This document shows, piece after piece, positions 25,711 through 33,501 of a stretch of 64,000 bases of DNA. The position numbers were made by a program, and so were the translations under genes. Under the pieces are notes generated by a model, which was not told the origin of the DNA, ran no database searches, and was given only the letters and a program-made list of their open reading frames with translations. Each line of letters opens with the position of its first letter. The stretch's first letter is position 1. This DNA comes from CAYXPR01 sp964467255 (lineage in GTDB: Bacteria > Pseudomonadota > Alphaproteobacteria > Rickettsiales > RGZB01): contig CAYXPR010000010.1 in NCBI GenBank assembly GCA_964467255.1, positions 1 through 64,000 on the forward strand. Reading direction: 5' to 3'.

Positions 25711-25883
25711 CCCTATCGTAAAGAAATATGATTAATAATTGATTAAGAGCACCAGTGTGTTAGGGCCTAATTATTCCATAATTCCAAATGTTTAGAATTT
25801 AATAATTATTGACTTGATTGTTATGTGGGGTTAGTAACTCACCCATCCACCCGGAACATCGGGGAACAAAAAAAGGGGTTTTT

Positions 25884-26900
25884 ATGACTAAACTGAATCA
25901 CTATCTTCTGGCTGGCGCAGCGGCGCTGGTAATGATGGGCAGCGCACCGGCTGCCGAAGCGCGCGATCAGATTCGCGCTGTGGGCTCTTCTACGGTATAT
26001 CCGTTCGTAACGGTGGTTGCTGAAAAATTCGGCAAAGCCGGTTTTAAAACCCCGATCGTAGAATCCACGGGTACAGGCGGCGGCTTTAAACTATTCTGTG
26101 CTGGCGCCGGTGAAGATTCACCTGATATTTCTAACGCGTCCCGCGCTATCAAATCCAGCGAAGTGGAACTGTGCAAGAAGAATGGTGTCAATAATCCGAT
26201 TGAAGTGAAAATCGGTTTTGACGGCATCGTGCTTGCAAACGCGGTGAAAGCACCAACTGCTGTTATTAAGCGCGAACAGATTTTCCTTGGCCTCGCACGT
26301 CAGGTGCCTGTGGGCGGAAAATTGGTGAACAATCCTTACAAAAACTGGAAGGAAATTGACGCCTCCCTGCCGGATGAAGCAATCGAAGTATATGGCCCAC
26401 CACCAACCTCTGGCACGCGCGATGCGTTCGTAGAGCTCGTGATGGTGGAAGGTTGCAAGAAGTTCAAAGAATTTGAAACTGCAATCCCAGATGAAAAAGA
26501 ACGCGAAAAAGCCTGCGGCCTGATTCGTGAAGACGGCAAATATATCGAAGCCGGCGAAAACGACAACCTCATCATCCAGAAACTGGTGAGCAATCCGGTT
26601 GCTTTCGGCATCTTCGGTTATAGCTTCCTTGAGCAGAATGCCGATAAGGTAAAAGGTGCCACAATTGACGGCGTTGCCCCCACGTTCGATACCATCGCAG
26701 GTGCCACTTACAAAGTGTCACGCCCGCTGTATGTGTACGTGAAGCGCGAACACCTCGGCACCGTGAAAGGCCTGAAAGAGTTTGCCACCGAGCTGGCAAG
26801 CACCAAAGCCATCGGTGAAGATGGTTATCTGGTTGCTAAAGGCCTTATCCCGCTGCCAGCCGATGAGCTGAAAGCAGTTCAGGCAGCTGTGGCAAAATAA
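25884..26900 (+). CDS. pstS: Phosphate ABC transporter substrate-binding protein PstS
   Basis: The start at 25884 follows AAAAGGGG and gives a clean signal peptide (MTKLNHYLLAG... ending AEARD). The mature protein shows the PstS pattern: AVGSSTVYPF, ESTGTGGGF, DISNASRAIK, VYGPPPTSGTRD and VAFGIFGYSF. It binds phosphate in the periplasm for PstCAB, which is not in this window. The next gene is a phosphate-selective-type porin, so the pair probably serves phosphate capture across the envelope. I could not find a clear Pho box in the 170-base leader. Confidence 0.95.
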   Translation: MTKLNHYLLAGAAALVMMGSAPAAEARDQIRAVGSSTVYPFVTVVAEKFGKAGFKTPIVESTGTGGGFKLFCAGAGEDSPDISNASRAIKSSEVELCKKNGVNNPIEVKIGFDGIVLANAVKAPTAVIKREQIFLGLARQVPVGGKLVNNPYKNWKEIDASLPDEAIEVYGPPPTSGTRDAFVELVMVEGCKKFKEFETAIPDEKEREKACGLIREDGKYIEAGENDNLIIQKLVSNPVAFGIFGYSFLEQNADKVKGATIDGVAPTFDTIAGATYKVSRPLYVYVKREHLGTVKGLKEFATELASTKAIGEDGYLVAKGLIPLPADELKAVQAAVAK

Positions 26901-26918
26901 CAACTACTAATTGATTCA

Positions 26919-26943
26919 CCCCCTGTGGTATTCCCGCAGGGGG
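26919..26943 (+). terminator. GC-rich hairpin between pstS and porin
   Basis: CCCCCTG pairs with CAGGGGG around an 11-base loop, and a weak T tract follows. It may end most pstS transcripts and reduce porin expression relative to pstS. Confidence 0.6.
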
Positions 26944-26970
26944 GGGAATTTATAAACCATGGAGAGAGAC

Positions 26971-28311
26971 ATGAATAACCTACTTAAAAAAGCAGGGCTG
27001 CTTGCTCTGCCTGCACTATTACTCTGCACTACATCCGCTCACGCTGCCGTTGACAGCGCCGCCCTTGAAAATCGTATCAAGGAGCTGGAAGCCAAAATCG
27101 GCAAGCTCGAAAAAGCACTCGATTCGCAGGATAAGAAAATTTCTGCCGTATCCTCTGCTGCACCTAAAACGAAAGTCGGTGCGAAGGATGATGAGATTGA
27201 AATCACCCTCGCCCCAGTGCCAAAATTCAAAAGCAAAGACGGTAGCTTCAGCTTCCAGCCGATTGGCCGTGTGCATGCTGACGCCGCTGTATTCAGTGAT
27301 GACAAGGCCGACCATTCCGATGGCACGATGATTCGCCGCGGCCGCCTTGGCTTCAAAGGCCACATGTATGATAACTGGGAATATAAAACGGAAGTGGATT
27401 TCGCGAACAACGAAACCAGCATTACCGATATGTATCTCGGTTACACAGGCTTTGACGACACACTGTTGCAGGTGGGTCAGTTCAAGGAATCTTTCGGTAT
27501 GGATCAGTTAACGAGCAGCAACCATATCAACTTTATTGAACGCTCATCGGTAGATATTTTCTCGCCTGCGCGTCATATCGGTTTGGCCGCTTCACGCTTT
27601 GGCAATAACTGGTCGGCCACCGCTGGCTTGTTTGGCGACACGGCAGGCACCACCTCTACTGACGACGAGGCAAAAGACTTCACCGGCCGCGTAACCTACG
27701 CGCCTGTGAACGAAAAGGGTCGCGTCGTGCATGTGGGTGTAGCTGGTAGCCACCGCACGCCGGATAACGCAACCGACAGCATCAAGTTTGAGTCGCGCCC
27801 CGAAACACGCCTCACCAGCATTAAGTCAGTTGGCACCGGCACGCTGACGGGTGTGGATAACGTGTTACTCACAGGCCTTGAAGGTGCAGCGCAATATGAC
27901 GCGTTCACTTTCCAGTCTGAACTGGTGAATGCTAAGGTAAACCGCGAAGGCAACCCAGACGCGGACTTCCGCGGCTGGTATGCGCAAGGTTCTTACGCAC
28001 TCACGGGTGAGAAAAAATCCTACTCCGTACAGGATGGGGCATTTAAGCGCATCAGCCCTGCCGTTCCTTTCAACCCATCAGAAGGCACCTATGGTGCGTG
28101 GGAAGTAGCTGCACGTTATAGCAGCCTCGACCTGAATGATGGCACGGTCACCGGCGGTGAAATGGACAACGTAACGCTGGGCCTTAACTGGTACCCCAAT
28201 GCGAACGTACGCTTCATGGCGAACTACATCATCGTGAACACGGATGAAAACGCCACCGTAGCGGATGACAGCCCAGAAGTGGCTGCCGTGCGCGCGCAGT
28301 TTGACTTCTAA
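26971..28311 (+). CDS. Phosphate-selective-type porin (OprP/OprO family)
   Basis: The start at 26971 is chosen for the GGAGAG 5-10 bases upstream and the signal peptide MNNLLKKAG... ending SAHAA. The product has about 446 residues. A short coiled coil (about 28-60) precedes a 16-strand type barrel with RRGRLGFKG, WEYKTEVDFA, LQVGQFKESFG and the final VRAQFDF ending in Phe. The family forms trimeric anion channels, some phosphate-specific. Being downstream of pstS supports phosphate uptake. Confidence 0.9.
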   Translation: MNNLLKKAGLLALPALLLCTTSAHAAVDSAALENRIKELEAKIGKLEKALDSQDKKISAVSSAAPKTKVGAKDDEIEITLAPVPKFKSKDGSFSFQPIGRVHADAAVFSDDKADHSDGTMIRRGRLGFKGHMYDNWEYKTEVDFANNETSITDMYLGYTGFDDTLLQVGQFKESFGMDQLTSSNHINFIERSSVDIFSPARHIGLAASRFGNNWSATAGLFGDTAGTTSTDDEAKDFTGRVTYAPVNEKGRVVHVGVAGSHRTPDNATDSIKFESRPETRLTSIKSVGTGTLTGVDNVLLTGLEGAAQYDAFTFQSELVNAKVNREGNPDADFRGWYAQGSYALTGEKKSYSVQDGAFKRISPAVPFNPSEGTYGAWEVAARYSSLDLNDGTVTGGEMDNVTLGLNWYPNANVRFMANYIIVNTDENATVADDSPEVAAVRAQFDF

Positions 28312-28319
28312 TAACGCTT

Positions 28320-28347
28320 ACGGGGCGGCGCTAACCTGCCGCCCCGT
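28320..28347. terminator. Strong hairpin between convergent porin and lysozyme genes
   Basis: ACGGGGCGGC and GCCGCCCCGT form a perfect 10-bp stem with an 8-base loop. It overlaps the last codons of the lysozyme gene and can serve both converging transcripts. Confidence 0.75.
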
Positions 28348-28768
28348 ATAATTCTGCCTCCGCCTGCCTGCGGCGAATAAGACCCGGCAATTTCCTGCCA
28401 CCTGCCCACACCCAGCGCATTAATTCTTCCGGCACTTCATCATCATAGCAATGATTTACTTTCTGCCGTAGTGTAGAACGCTGAAACGCAGCACCACCCA
28501 GATTAAACACAAAACTTGTCAGCGCATCAAATTGCGTTTGCCGCAAGTTGCGGCGTGTTAAACGCAGCAGGCTTTTTTCTGCCTGAATCACATCCTGCCT
28601 CAGTAGTGCTTCAGCCTGTAATGCATCAATCTTGCTTGGAAAATATTCGTTTTTTCGTATTAGGTGGCCGTAGCCAATAGTAGGAAGTCCTGCCGCATCG
28701 GCATAGATATGTGCAGAAAAACCCTCAAATTCTTTAATGAGCAATAACCCTCGCGTGGAAAGTTTCAT
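28331..28768 (-). CDS. Phage-type lysozyme (GH24 endolysin)
   Basis: The product has 145 residues. The catalytic Glu lies in IKEFEGF (about residue 13-15), followed by AAGLPTIGYGH with the Asp/Thr region of T4-type lysozymes, and FNLGGAAF and RRQAEAELY at the C-terminus. It cuts the glycan chain of peptidoglycan. It has no signal or anchor segment, so it needs the holin encoded just upstream, which it overlaps by four bases. The catalytic core appears intact. Confidence 0.92.
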   Translation of the reverse strand: MKLSTRGLLLIKEFEGFSAHIYADAAGLPTIGYGHLIRKNEYFPSKIDALQAEALLRQDVIQAEKSLLRLTRRNLRQTQFDALTSFVFNLGGAAFQRSTLRQKVNHCYDDEVPEELMRWVWAGGRKLPGLIRRRQAEAELYGAAG

Positions 28769-29190
28769 GCCCTGCCTGAGGCCTTATTCAGCGCACGCTG
28801 GCCAAAATAAAAACTGATGATGCCCGCGAAAATCGCCTGATCTTCTTCCGTCCATAACTGCCAATAGAGTTGGTCGGTGTAGAGCGAGCATTTAATGGCG
28901 GCATAAAGGAAAAAAAATCCATAGGCTACCACGGGCCGCACCGTGCCGTTCAGCGCATCCACCCAGCGAATGCCCGTGCGGTAGGTGCGATAGAGCTGCG
29001 TGCGCTCCGCAATATCGGCATAGGCACCAATTTCCTGCATGCGCTGTAACGCAATATTTTCCTGTGCTTTCATTTGCAACTTTAGCATTTCCACCTCATG
29101 CGCGCGCTCGGCTTTGTTGCGCCAGAACTTCATAAATTCCGGAAAGGCTGCACCGAAGAAGCCAATCAGGGCACCGAACAGTGAAATCAT
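28765..29190 (-). CDS. Holin of the 3-TM type
   Basis: The product has 141 residues. A hydrophobic helix lies at 1-17 (MISLFGALIGFFGAAF), then a charged helix (about 25-70), and two more membrane helices (about 83-105 and 117-133, the latter FAGIISFYFGQRAL). This matches the 3TM holin family found beside phage lysozymes. It overlaps the lysozyme gene by four bases, giving a coupled lysis cassette. Confidence 0.8.
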   Translation of the reverse strand: MISLFGALIGFFGAAFPEFMKFWRNKAERAHEVEMLKLQMKAQENIALQRMQEIGAYADIAERTQLYRTYRTGIRWVDALNGTVRPVVAYGFFFLYAAIKCSLYTDQLYWQLWTEEDQAIFAGIISFYFGQRALNKASGRA

Positions 29191-29193
29191 TTT

Positions 29194-29979
29194 TTATTTC
29201 CCCATTGCTTTATCGAGCTTCACTTCAATCCGCATGGCCTGCTCTTTTAAACCTTCCACACGCTCTTCCACGCGACCCATGCGTTCGATGACCATCGTGT
29301 TTTGCTTCATCCACTGTTCCAGCACACCAACCCTTGCTTCAACCGGAGAAAGACCGTACCAGTCATTTAGGGGATGAAATGTCTTCAAATGCAATATCGC
29401 TGAGCGGCCATTGGCGCGGTCCACATTAAAACGCCTGACAGTATTGCCCACCGCATATTGATAGCCCTGCGGCATGCAGTCCTTGCCGGAAATCACCGAC
29501 ACACGGTCAGGCCGCAAGATATGGAGTTCACGTGGCGGCAAGCCGGAAGCACTGACGGCCTGCACAAATGCATTACCGCTAATCATGCGGCAGCTATAGA
29601 GATTCTCAAAAAACTCTGTATTGCTCTGGCAGGGGTTCGGCATAGTTAGCAGTTTTAAAAGCGGATGCTGGCGGAGCTCTTCTTTTGCATCCTGCTCTAT
29701 TCTGAATAACTTCCACGGCACGCTAGCCGCGCCTTGGGTAATAAGGTTAATGCAGCGATACGCAATCACGTTGCGGATATAAGCTTCGTCGGCGAATTTG
29801 CCATATTCACGCGGCATCCACACTGCCTTGCCCGGTGCGTGCACATAACTTTGATACCAGCGCACATTTGCCATTTCTTCTATGCCCTGTTTTTTTTCAG
29901 TCACATTGTTTTTGAGCACTTGGCGCAAGCGTTTAAGAACGCTACCGCCATGCGGTGCTTTTGTATGCATCACAGCCAT
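29194..29979 (-). CDS. Truncated HK97-type portal protein with replaced C-terminus
   Basis: The product has 261 residues, against about 400 or more for full portals. The first 215 residues match the portal N-terminal region (VIAYRCINLITQGAASVPW, HPLLKLLTMPNP, GNAFVQA and HPLNDWYGLSPVEA). The rest is an unrelated charged helix, VERMGRVEERVEG-like, that looks like a short coiled coil. The wing, stem and clip needed for DNA passage are missing, so it cannot act as a normal portal. It lies 3 bases before the holin gene. Confidence 0.85.
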   Translation of the reverse strand: MAVMHTKAPHGGSVLKRLRQVLKNNVTEKKQGIEEMANVRWYQSYVHAPGKAVWMPREYGKFADEAYIRNVIAYRCINLITQGAASVPWKLFRIEQDAKEELRQHPLLKLLTMPNPCQSNTEFFENLYSCRMISGNAFVQAVSASGLPPRELHILRPDRVSVISGKDCMPQGYQYAVGNTVRRFNVDRANGRSAILHLKTFHPLNDWYGLSPVEARVGVLEQWMKQNTMVIERMGRVEERVEGLKEQAMRIEVKLDKAMGK

Positions 29980-30057
29980 AAGAACCTTTAATTGGTGAAT
30001 GAATCCGTTCGTGGAGAGGTATAATTTTTTGAGCTTATAATTACATCCTATGATGCA

Positions 30058-30083
30058 CCCCCCATACCCGGAAGGGGGTTTTT
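30058..30083 (+). terminator. Weak hairpin between portal and terminase genes
   Basis: CCCCC pairs with GGGGG around a 10- to 11-base loop and is followed by TTTTT on the plus strand. No plus-strand gene is seen to need it. Confidence 0.35.
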
Positions 30084-30102
30084 CAAAATTATTTCTGGTC
30101 GA

Positions 30103-31515
30103 CTAAAATCGGCGAATATCCGGCTTATGCAGCTGCTTTTTCTTTTCCCAAATCAGATATTGCGATGTGGAATCCACCTGATCATCATGCCGCGCAGAAG
30201 GAAATGTGAATAGCTCCGCTTTATATTCCTCTAGCCATACCGCCCGCATGGGTAGCTTCACCAACCCAGCTTCAAATAATGTAAGAACGGAAATAAGGCG
30301 CTGCATTTTATCTGTGTTCGCTGAAAGCGCGATAACCGGAAAGCGCGAAGATGATTTTAAATCCTGTATCAGTGATTGGCCTGAGGCTTTGTCTTCAATC
30401 AATATCGCCTGTGGTTGCCACTCTATTGCCAGTGCCTCGGCCTTTTTTCGTAAGTCCGGATAATTTAATTTTTCACGACATACATCCAGCAGGTAATAGC
30501 CATCTTGCTGCCGCGCCCATGTGGTGCACACAGAATAATCGCTGTTATCCGCAACCTTTATGGCCGTATCCCAGCTTTGAATGATGGGGCAGGATTGACT
30601 ATCCACCTTATCGTAATATTGGCACCAATGCTTCTGCACGAGCGTTCCTTTTTCAGGGCTGGGTGTTTGCAGATATTGGGCGCGGAAAGCCTCATCACCC
30701 ATTTCTTTTCGTATTGCGGCTAGTGCACCAATGTTCTCGCGGGCGGGCTGTAATGCCTCGCCGGATTTAACCTTGTGTACCGCCCAGCCTGTGTCATATT
30801 CTTTGTCTTCCTGTGCGATTGCAGGGAGTGCAAGCACCTGCCAGCCACCCTTCTCTATCAGGTAACCGGTTAAATCCTCCGCGTGCAGGCGCTGCATCAC
30901 CAACACCACAACCGCCTTTTCTTTTTCGTCGGCACGGCTTATGAATATCTGCTCAAACCATTCAATTGTTCTCTGGCGGTAGTCGCGCTTGTGAATATGA
31001 AGTGGGTTTTGGGGGTCATCCACAATCAGGTAATTACCGCCCTCCCCGGTAATGCCGCTGTGCGTAGAAACTGCTAGCCTGAAACCACGCTGCGCGAGGG
31101 TAAATTTATATTTTTCATTTTGGTCGTGTGCAAATCTGGCCTTTGGGAATGTTTCTTTGTACCAATCCGATTGCATGAGAAGCCTTGTATCCAGCGAATG
31201 TTTGGCCGCCAAATGCCGCGCATAGCTTGCCACCAGAATGCGGCGTGTACTGTCTTTCCCCAACATCCACGCAGGCCATGCGACCGAAACACAGAGCGAT
31301 TTCAAATAGCGCGGCGGCATATTGATAATCAAACGCCTTATTTTTCCTTCGGCACATTGCTCCAAATAATGCGCAATTAGTTCGATATGCCAGTTTGTGG
31401 TGAAGATGCTGCCGGGATGTACGGTTTCCACTGATTTTGAAATGAAGCTGTAAAAATCATTTCTCAGCAGGCTGGCATGAGCGGTCTTCGCCAACGACTG
31501 ACAGTCTTCGGGCAT
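30103..31515 (-). CDS. Phage terminase large subunit
   Basis: The product has 470 residues. The ATPase has a Walker A variant (INMPPRYLKS) and a Walker B (NYLIVDDPQ) followed by a motif with VLVMQRLHAEDL. The RNase-H-like nuclease acids are present in IQSWDTA, ILIEDKASG and RHDDQVDS. It would cut and pump phage DNA, but its partner portal is truncated. No capsid, protease or tail genes are nearby. Its start overlaps the upstream small gene by 59 bases. Confidence 0.92.
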   Translation of the reverse strand: MPEDCQSLAKTAHASLLRNDFYSFISKSVETVHPGSIFTTNWHIELIAHYLEQCAEGKIRRLIINMPPRYLKSLCVSVAWPAWMLGKDSTRRILVASYARHLAAKHSLDTRLLMQSDWYKETFPKARFAHDQNEKYKFTLAQRGFRLAVSTHSGITGEGGNYLIVDDPQNPLHIHKRDYRQRTIEWFEQIFISRADEKEKAVVVLVMQRLHAEDLTGYLIEKGGWQVLALPAIAQEDKEYDTGWAVHKVKSGEALQPARENIGALAAIRKEMGDEAFRAQYLQTPSPEKGTLVQKHWCQYYDKVDSQSCPIIQSWDTAIKVADNSDYSVCTTWARQQDGYYLLDVCREKLNYPDLRKKAEALAIEWQPQAILIEDKASGQSLIQDLKSSSRFPVIALSANTDKMQRLISVLTLFEAGLVKLPMRAVWLEEYKAELFTFPSARHDDQVDSTSQYLIWEKKKQLHKPDIRRF

Positions 31516-31843
31516 AGGCTTTTAGCCTTTCCATATCATTTTCGGGTATGTCTTTTGTTTCTTCCGGTGGGCCATCGCATGCAATATCCTGCAATCGCGT
31601 TAGCACCTGCGTAAGCTTCACGAGCACAGAGAGCGGTGATTCTTTGCCATTCCAAAACGTGGTGTTCTCCTGGTTCCCTGCGCATGCTTGCTGCGTATAT
31701 TCGTCCAGCGCATGCAGCATTCTCTGCGCAATAATGCGTATGGTTTCTACTTCATTTGCCATACTTTTTTGTAAGGGCGGATGACGCTGCTGATAGGACG
31801 TCAGAACGTCACGAACATTAGAATGTGGATTTTCCGGATGCAT
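31457..31843 (-). CDS. Hypothetical protein upstream of terminase (possible small subunit)
   Basis: The 128-residue soluble product is mostly helical, with a basic/polar N-terminus (VRDVLTSYQQRHPPLQKS) and a helical pair around RIIAQRMLHALDEYTQQ and LVKLTQVLTRLQDIA. Position before the large terminase suggests a small terminase or packaging protein, but no helix-turn-helix is clear. The start is doubtful: no ribosome binding site is visible, and a perfect hairpin sits directly against the ATG at 31843. MANE at 31762 is an alternative start. Confidence 0.5.
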   Translation of the reverse strand: MHPENPHSNVRDVLTSYQQRHPPLQKSMANEVETIRIIAQRMLHALDEYTQQACAGNQENTTFWNGKESPLSVLVKLTQVLTRLQDIACDGPPEETKDIPENDMERLKAYARRLSVVGEDRSCQPAEK

Positions 31844-31878
31844 AAAGGGATAGCATTACTATGCTATCCCTTTGCTTT
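31844..31878. terminator. Perfect 13-bp hairpin between serralysin-like and prophage genes
   Basis: AAAGGGATAGCAT pairs with ATGCTATCCCTTT around a TACT loop, with a T run following on the plus strand. It lies about 20 bases after the serralysin-like gene stop and would end that minus-strand transcript. It also abuts the start of the next gene. Confidence 0.75.
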
Positions 31879-31893
31879 TTCCGGAAGGGTGAA

Positions 31894-33435
31894 TTACGCG
31901 ATGATAAAATTGGTCGGAGCAATATCGGTAACACCCAGAATGGTGATGCTGTTACCTAAGCCAAAATCAATAAACAGGCCGCTTTCCAGCACCGTGGTTT
32001 TAGTGTTGATGATATCATCAATAGACGCGGACAACACCGATGAAACCTGAATGCGGTCTTCGCCTAAGTTAAAATCTTCAATAATGTCAGTGCCGCAATT
32101 GGCGCCAAACACGAAGATGTCGGCATTTGCTCCACCATTAAGCCTGTCATTGCCAAGGTCCCCACCCACAATATCTGCGCCCGTACCACCAAAAAGCTGG
32201 TCAGTGCCCTGCCCGCCTTTTAGCGTGTCGTTCCCTGCATCACCTGTGATAATGTCATTACCCTCGTTACCATTGACCGTATCATTCCCTGCGCCTGCAG
32301 TGAGGATATCATCATCAAAATTACCATTCACGGTATCGTTGCCGTTACCACCCTGAACGTTATCGGCCCCTTTGCCTCCACGTGCAAAGTCATCACCTTC
32401 GCCGCCAATAATCGTATCTGCGCCAAGGTTGCCGTTGATATCATCATTCCCGGCACCACCATCCACAGAATCCCTATTCTTACCAGAGGTGATGCGGTTT
32501 CCGAGGCTGTTACCGAATATGATGTCCCCGCCCTGACCAGAACGTGCATTCTCAATATTTGAACCAAACGCCAGCCATATGAACGTGCCCGTGCCAGCAT
32601 CGCGATTGCCCACTTCCGTTACATTCTGGAAGCCTTCGCGCAGGTCTACAATCACATTCCCCGCATAGCCGATGGTAGAAAGCATATCCGTACCACCCGC
32701 ATCCCAAAGCGTTCTCGCCTGCGTGGCCGTTCCATCATATTCATAGGTGTTGTCACCCGCGTTATAGCTACGGTTTGCGCCATAAATATACTGGATGACC
32801 GCGATGTCATAAATCATCAGGCTCGAAGGGCGGATGTTCTCTGTTACGTCACCGGGATTAAAGTCTGGGAATGTACTGTTCATCACCGTGGCATCGGTGG
32901 TTTGTTCGGCAGCACTCAGCGTGGTGCCATCCTGCGATTCTGCCGCATCAGGGTGGGCAAGGCCTAGTGCATGGCCAATCTCATGCAGCATCGTCACGAA
33001 GCCTTCGTCACCCGCAGAAAGCGTGGTGCCTTCTCGCGCAACATCCACGTCTGCTGCTGTAATCGTACTATCCGTGGGCGGGCCACTCACGGCAAAGGGG
33101 AAGCTCGTCAATCCCAAAATACCAGAGCCAATCGTTTGTGGCGCAGCAAAAATAAGCGGCACGCTATCGAGGTTATCTTGGTTACCGATAACACGTACTT
33201 GCTGCTGTTGGTTGTTGATAGAAGAAACAATCTGGTAGTCGAATGAAATATTCGCCACGTTAGAAAATTCACGAAGAGCAGCCGTTGTTGCAAGGCGCAA
33301 ATCATCCGCCACGTTTAATTCACTACTGGCGCGAATCGTGTAATCGATACTGGCACTGGAGCCAACCCTGCCAGTCCATGACCAGCCGGAAATAAGGGCG
33401 TTGATTTGTGACGAGCTGGATAAATTCAGTGCCAT
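31894..33435 (-). CDS. Serralysin-like M10 metalloprotease with RTX repeats
   Basis: The product has 513 residues with no Sec signal. The zinc motif HEIGHALGLAH is at 151-161 and the Met-turn SLMIYD at about 205-210. A block of nonapeptide GGxGxDxUx calcium repeats runs from about 320 to 440, followed by a C-terminal region (FGANCGTDIIEDFN) typical of type I secreted serralysins. The protein is secreted folded-on-exit in calcium and digests external proteins. Unlike classical serralysins it has only a short propeptide-like start. The type I exporter genes are not in this window. Adjacent prophage genes may be unrelated. Confidence 0.9.
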   Translation of the reverse strand: MALNLSSSSQINALISGWSWTGRVGSSASIDYTIRASSELNVADDLRLATTAALREFSNVANISFDYQIVSSINNQQQQVRVIGNQDNLDSVPLIFAAPQTIGSGILGLTSFPFAVSGPPTDSTITAADVDVAREGTTLSAGDEGFVTMLHEIGHALGLAHPDAAESQDGTTLSAAEQTTDATVMNSTFPDFNPGDVTENIRPSSLMIYDIAVIQYIYGANRSYNAGDNTYEYDGTATQARTLWDAGGTDMLSTIGYAGNVIVDLREGFQNVTEVGNRDAGTGTFIWLAFGSNIENARSGQGGDIIFGNSLGNRITSGKNRDSVDGGAGNDDINGNLGADTIIGGEGDDFARGGKGADNVQGGNGNDTVNGNFDDDILTAGAGNDTVNGNEGNDIITGDAGNDTLKGGQGTDQLFGGTGADIVGGDLGNDRLNGGANADIFVFGANCGTDIIEDFNLGEDRIQVSSVLSASIDDIINTKTTVLESGLFIDFGLGNSITILGVTDIAPTNFIIA

Positions 33436-33501
33436 AGCTTCCCCTTGTTTTATGCCTTACATTTTACATTCCATAAAACGCAAAGTCCACCTTTTCAGGG
33501 G

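Noticed and set aside
25711..25883. Pho box upstream of pstS
   Set aside because: No pair of CTGTCAT-like repeats with 11-base period is visible.
28331..31843. Gene transfer agent cluster
   Set aside because: No capsid, protease, adaptor or tail genes are present, and the portal is truncated. A prophage remnant explains the set better.
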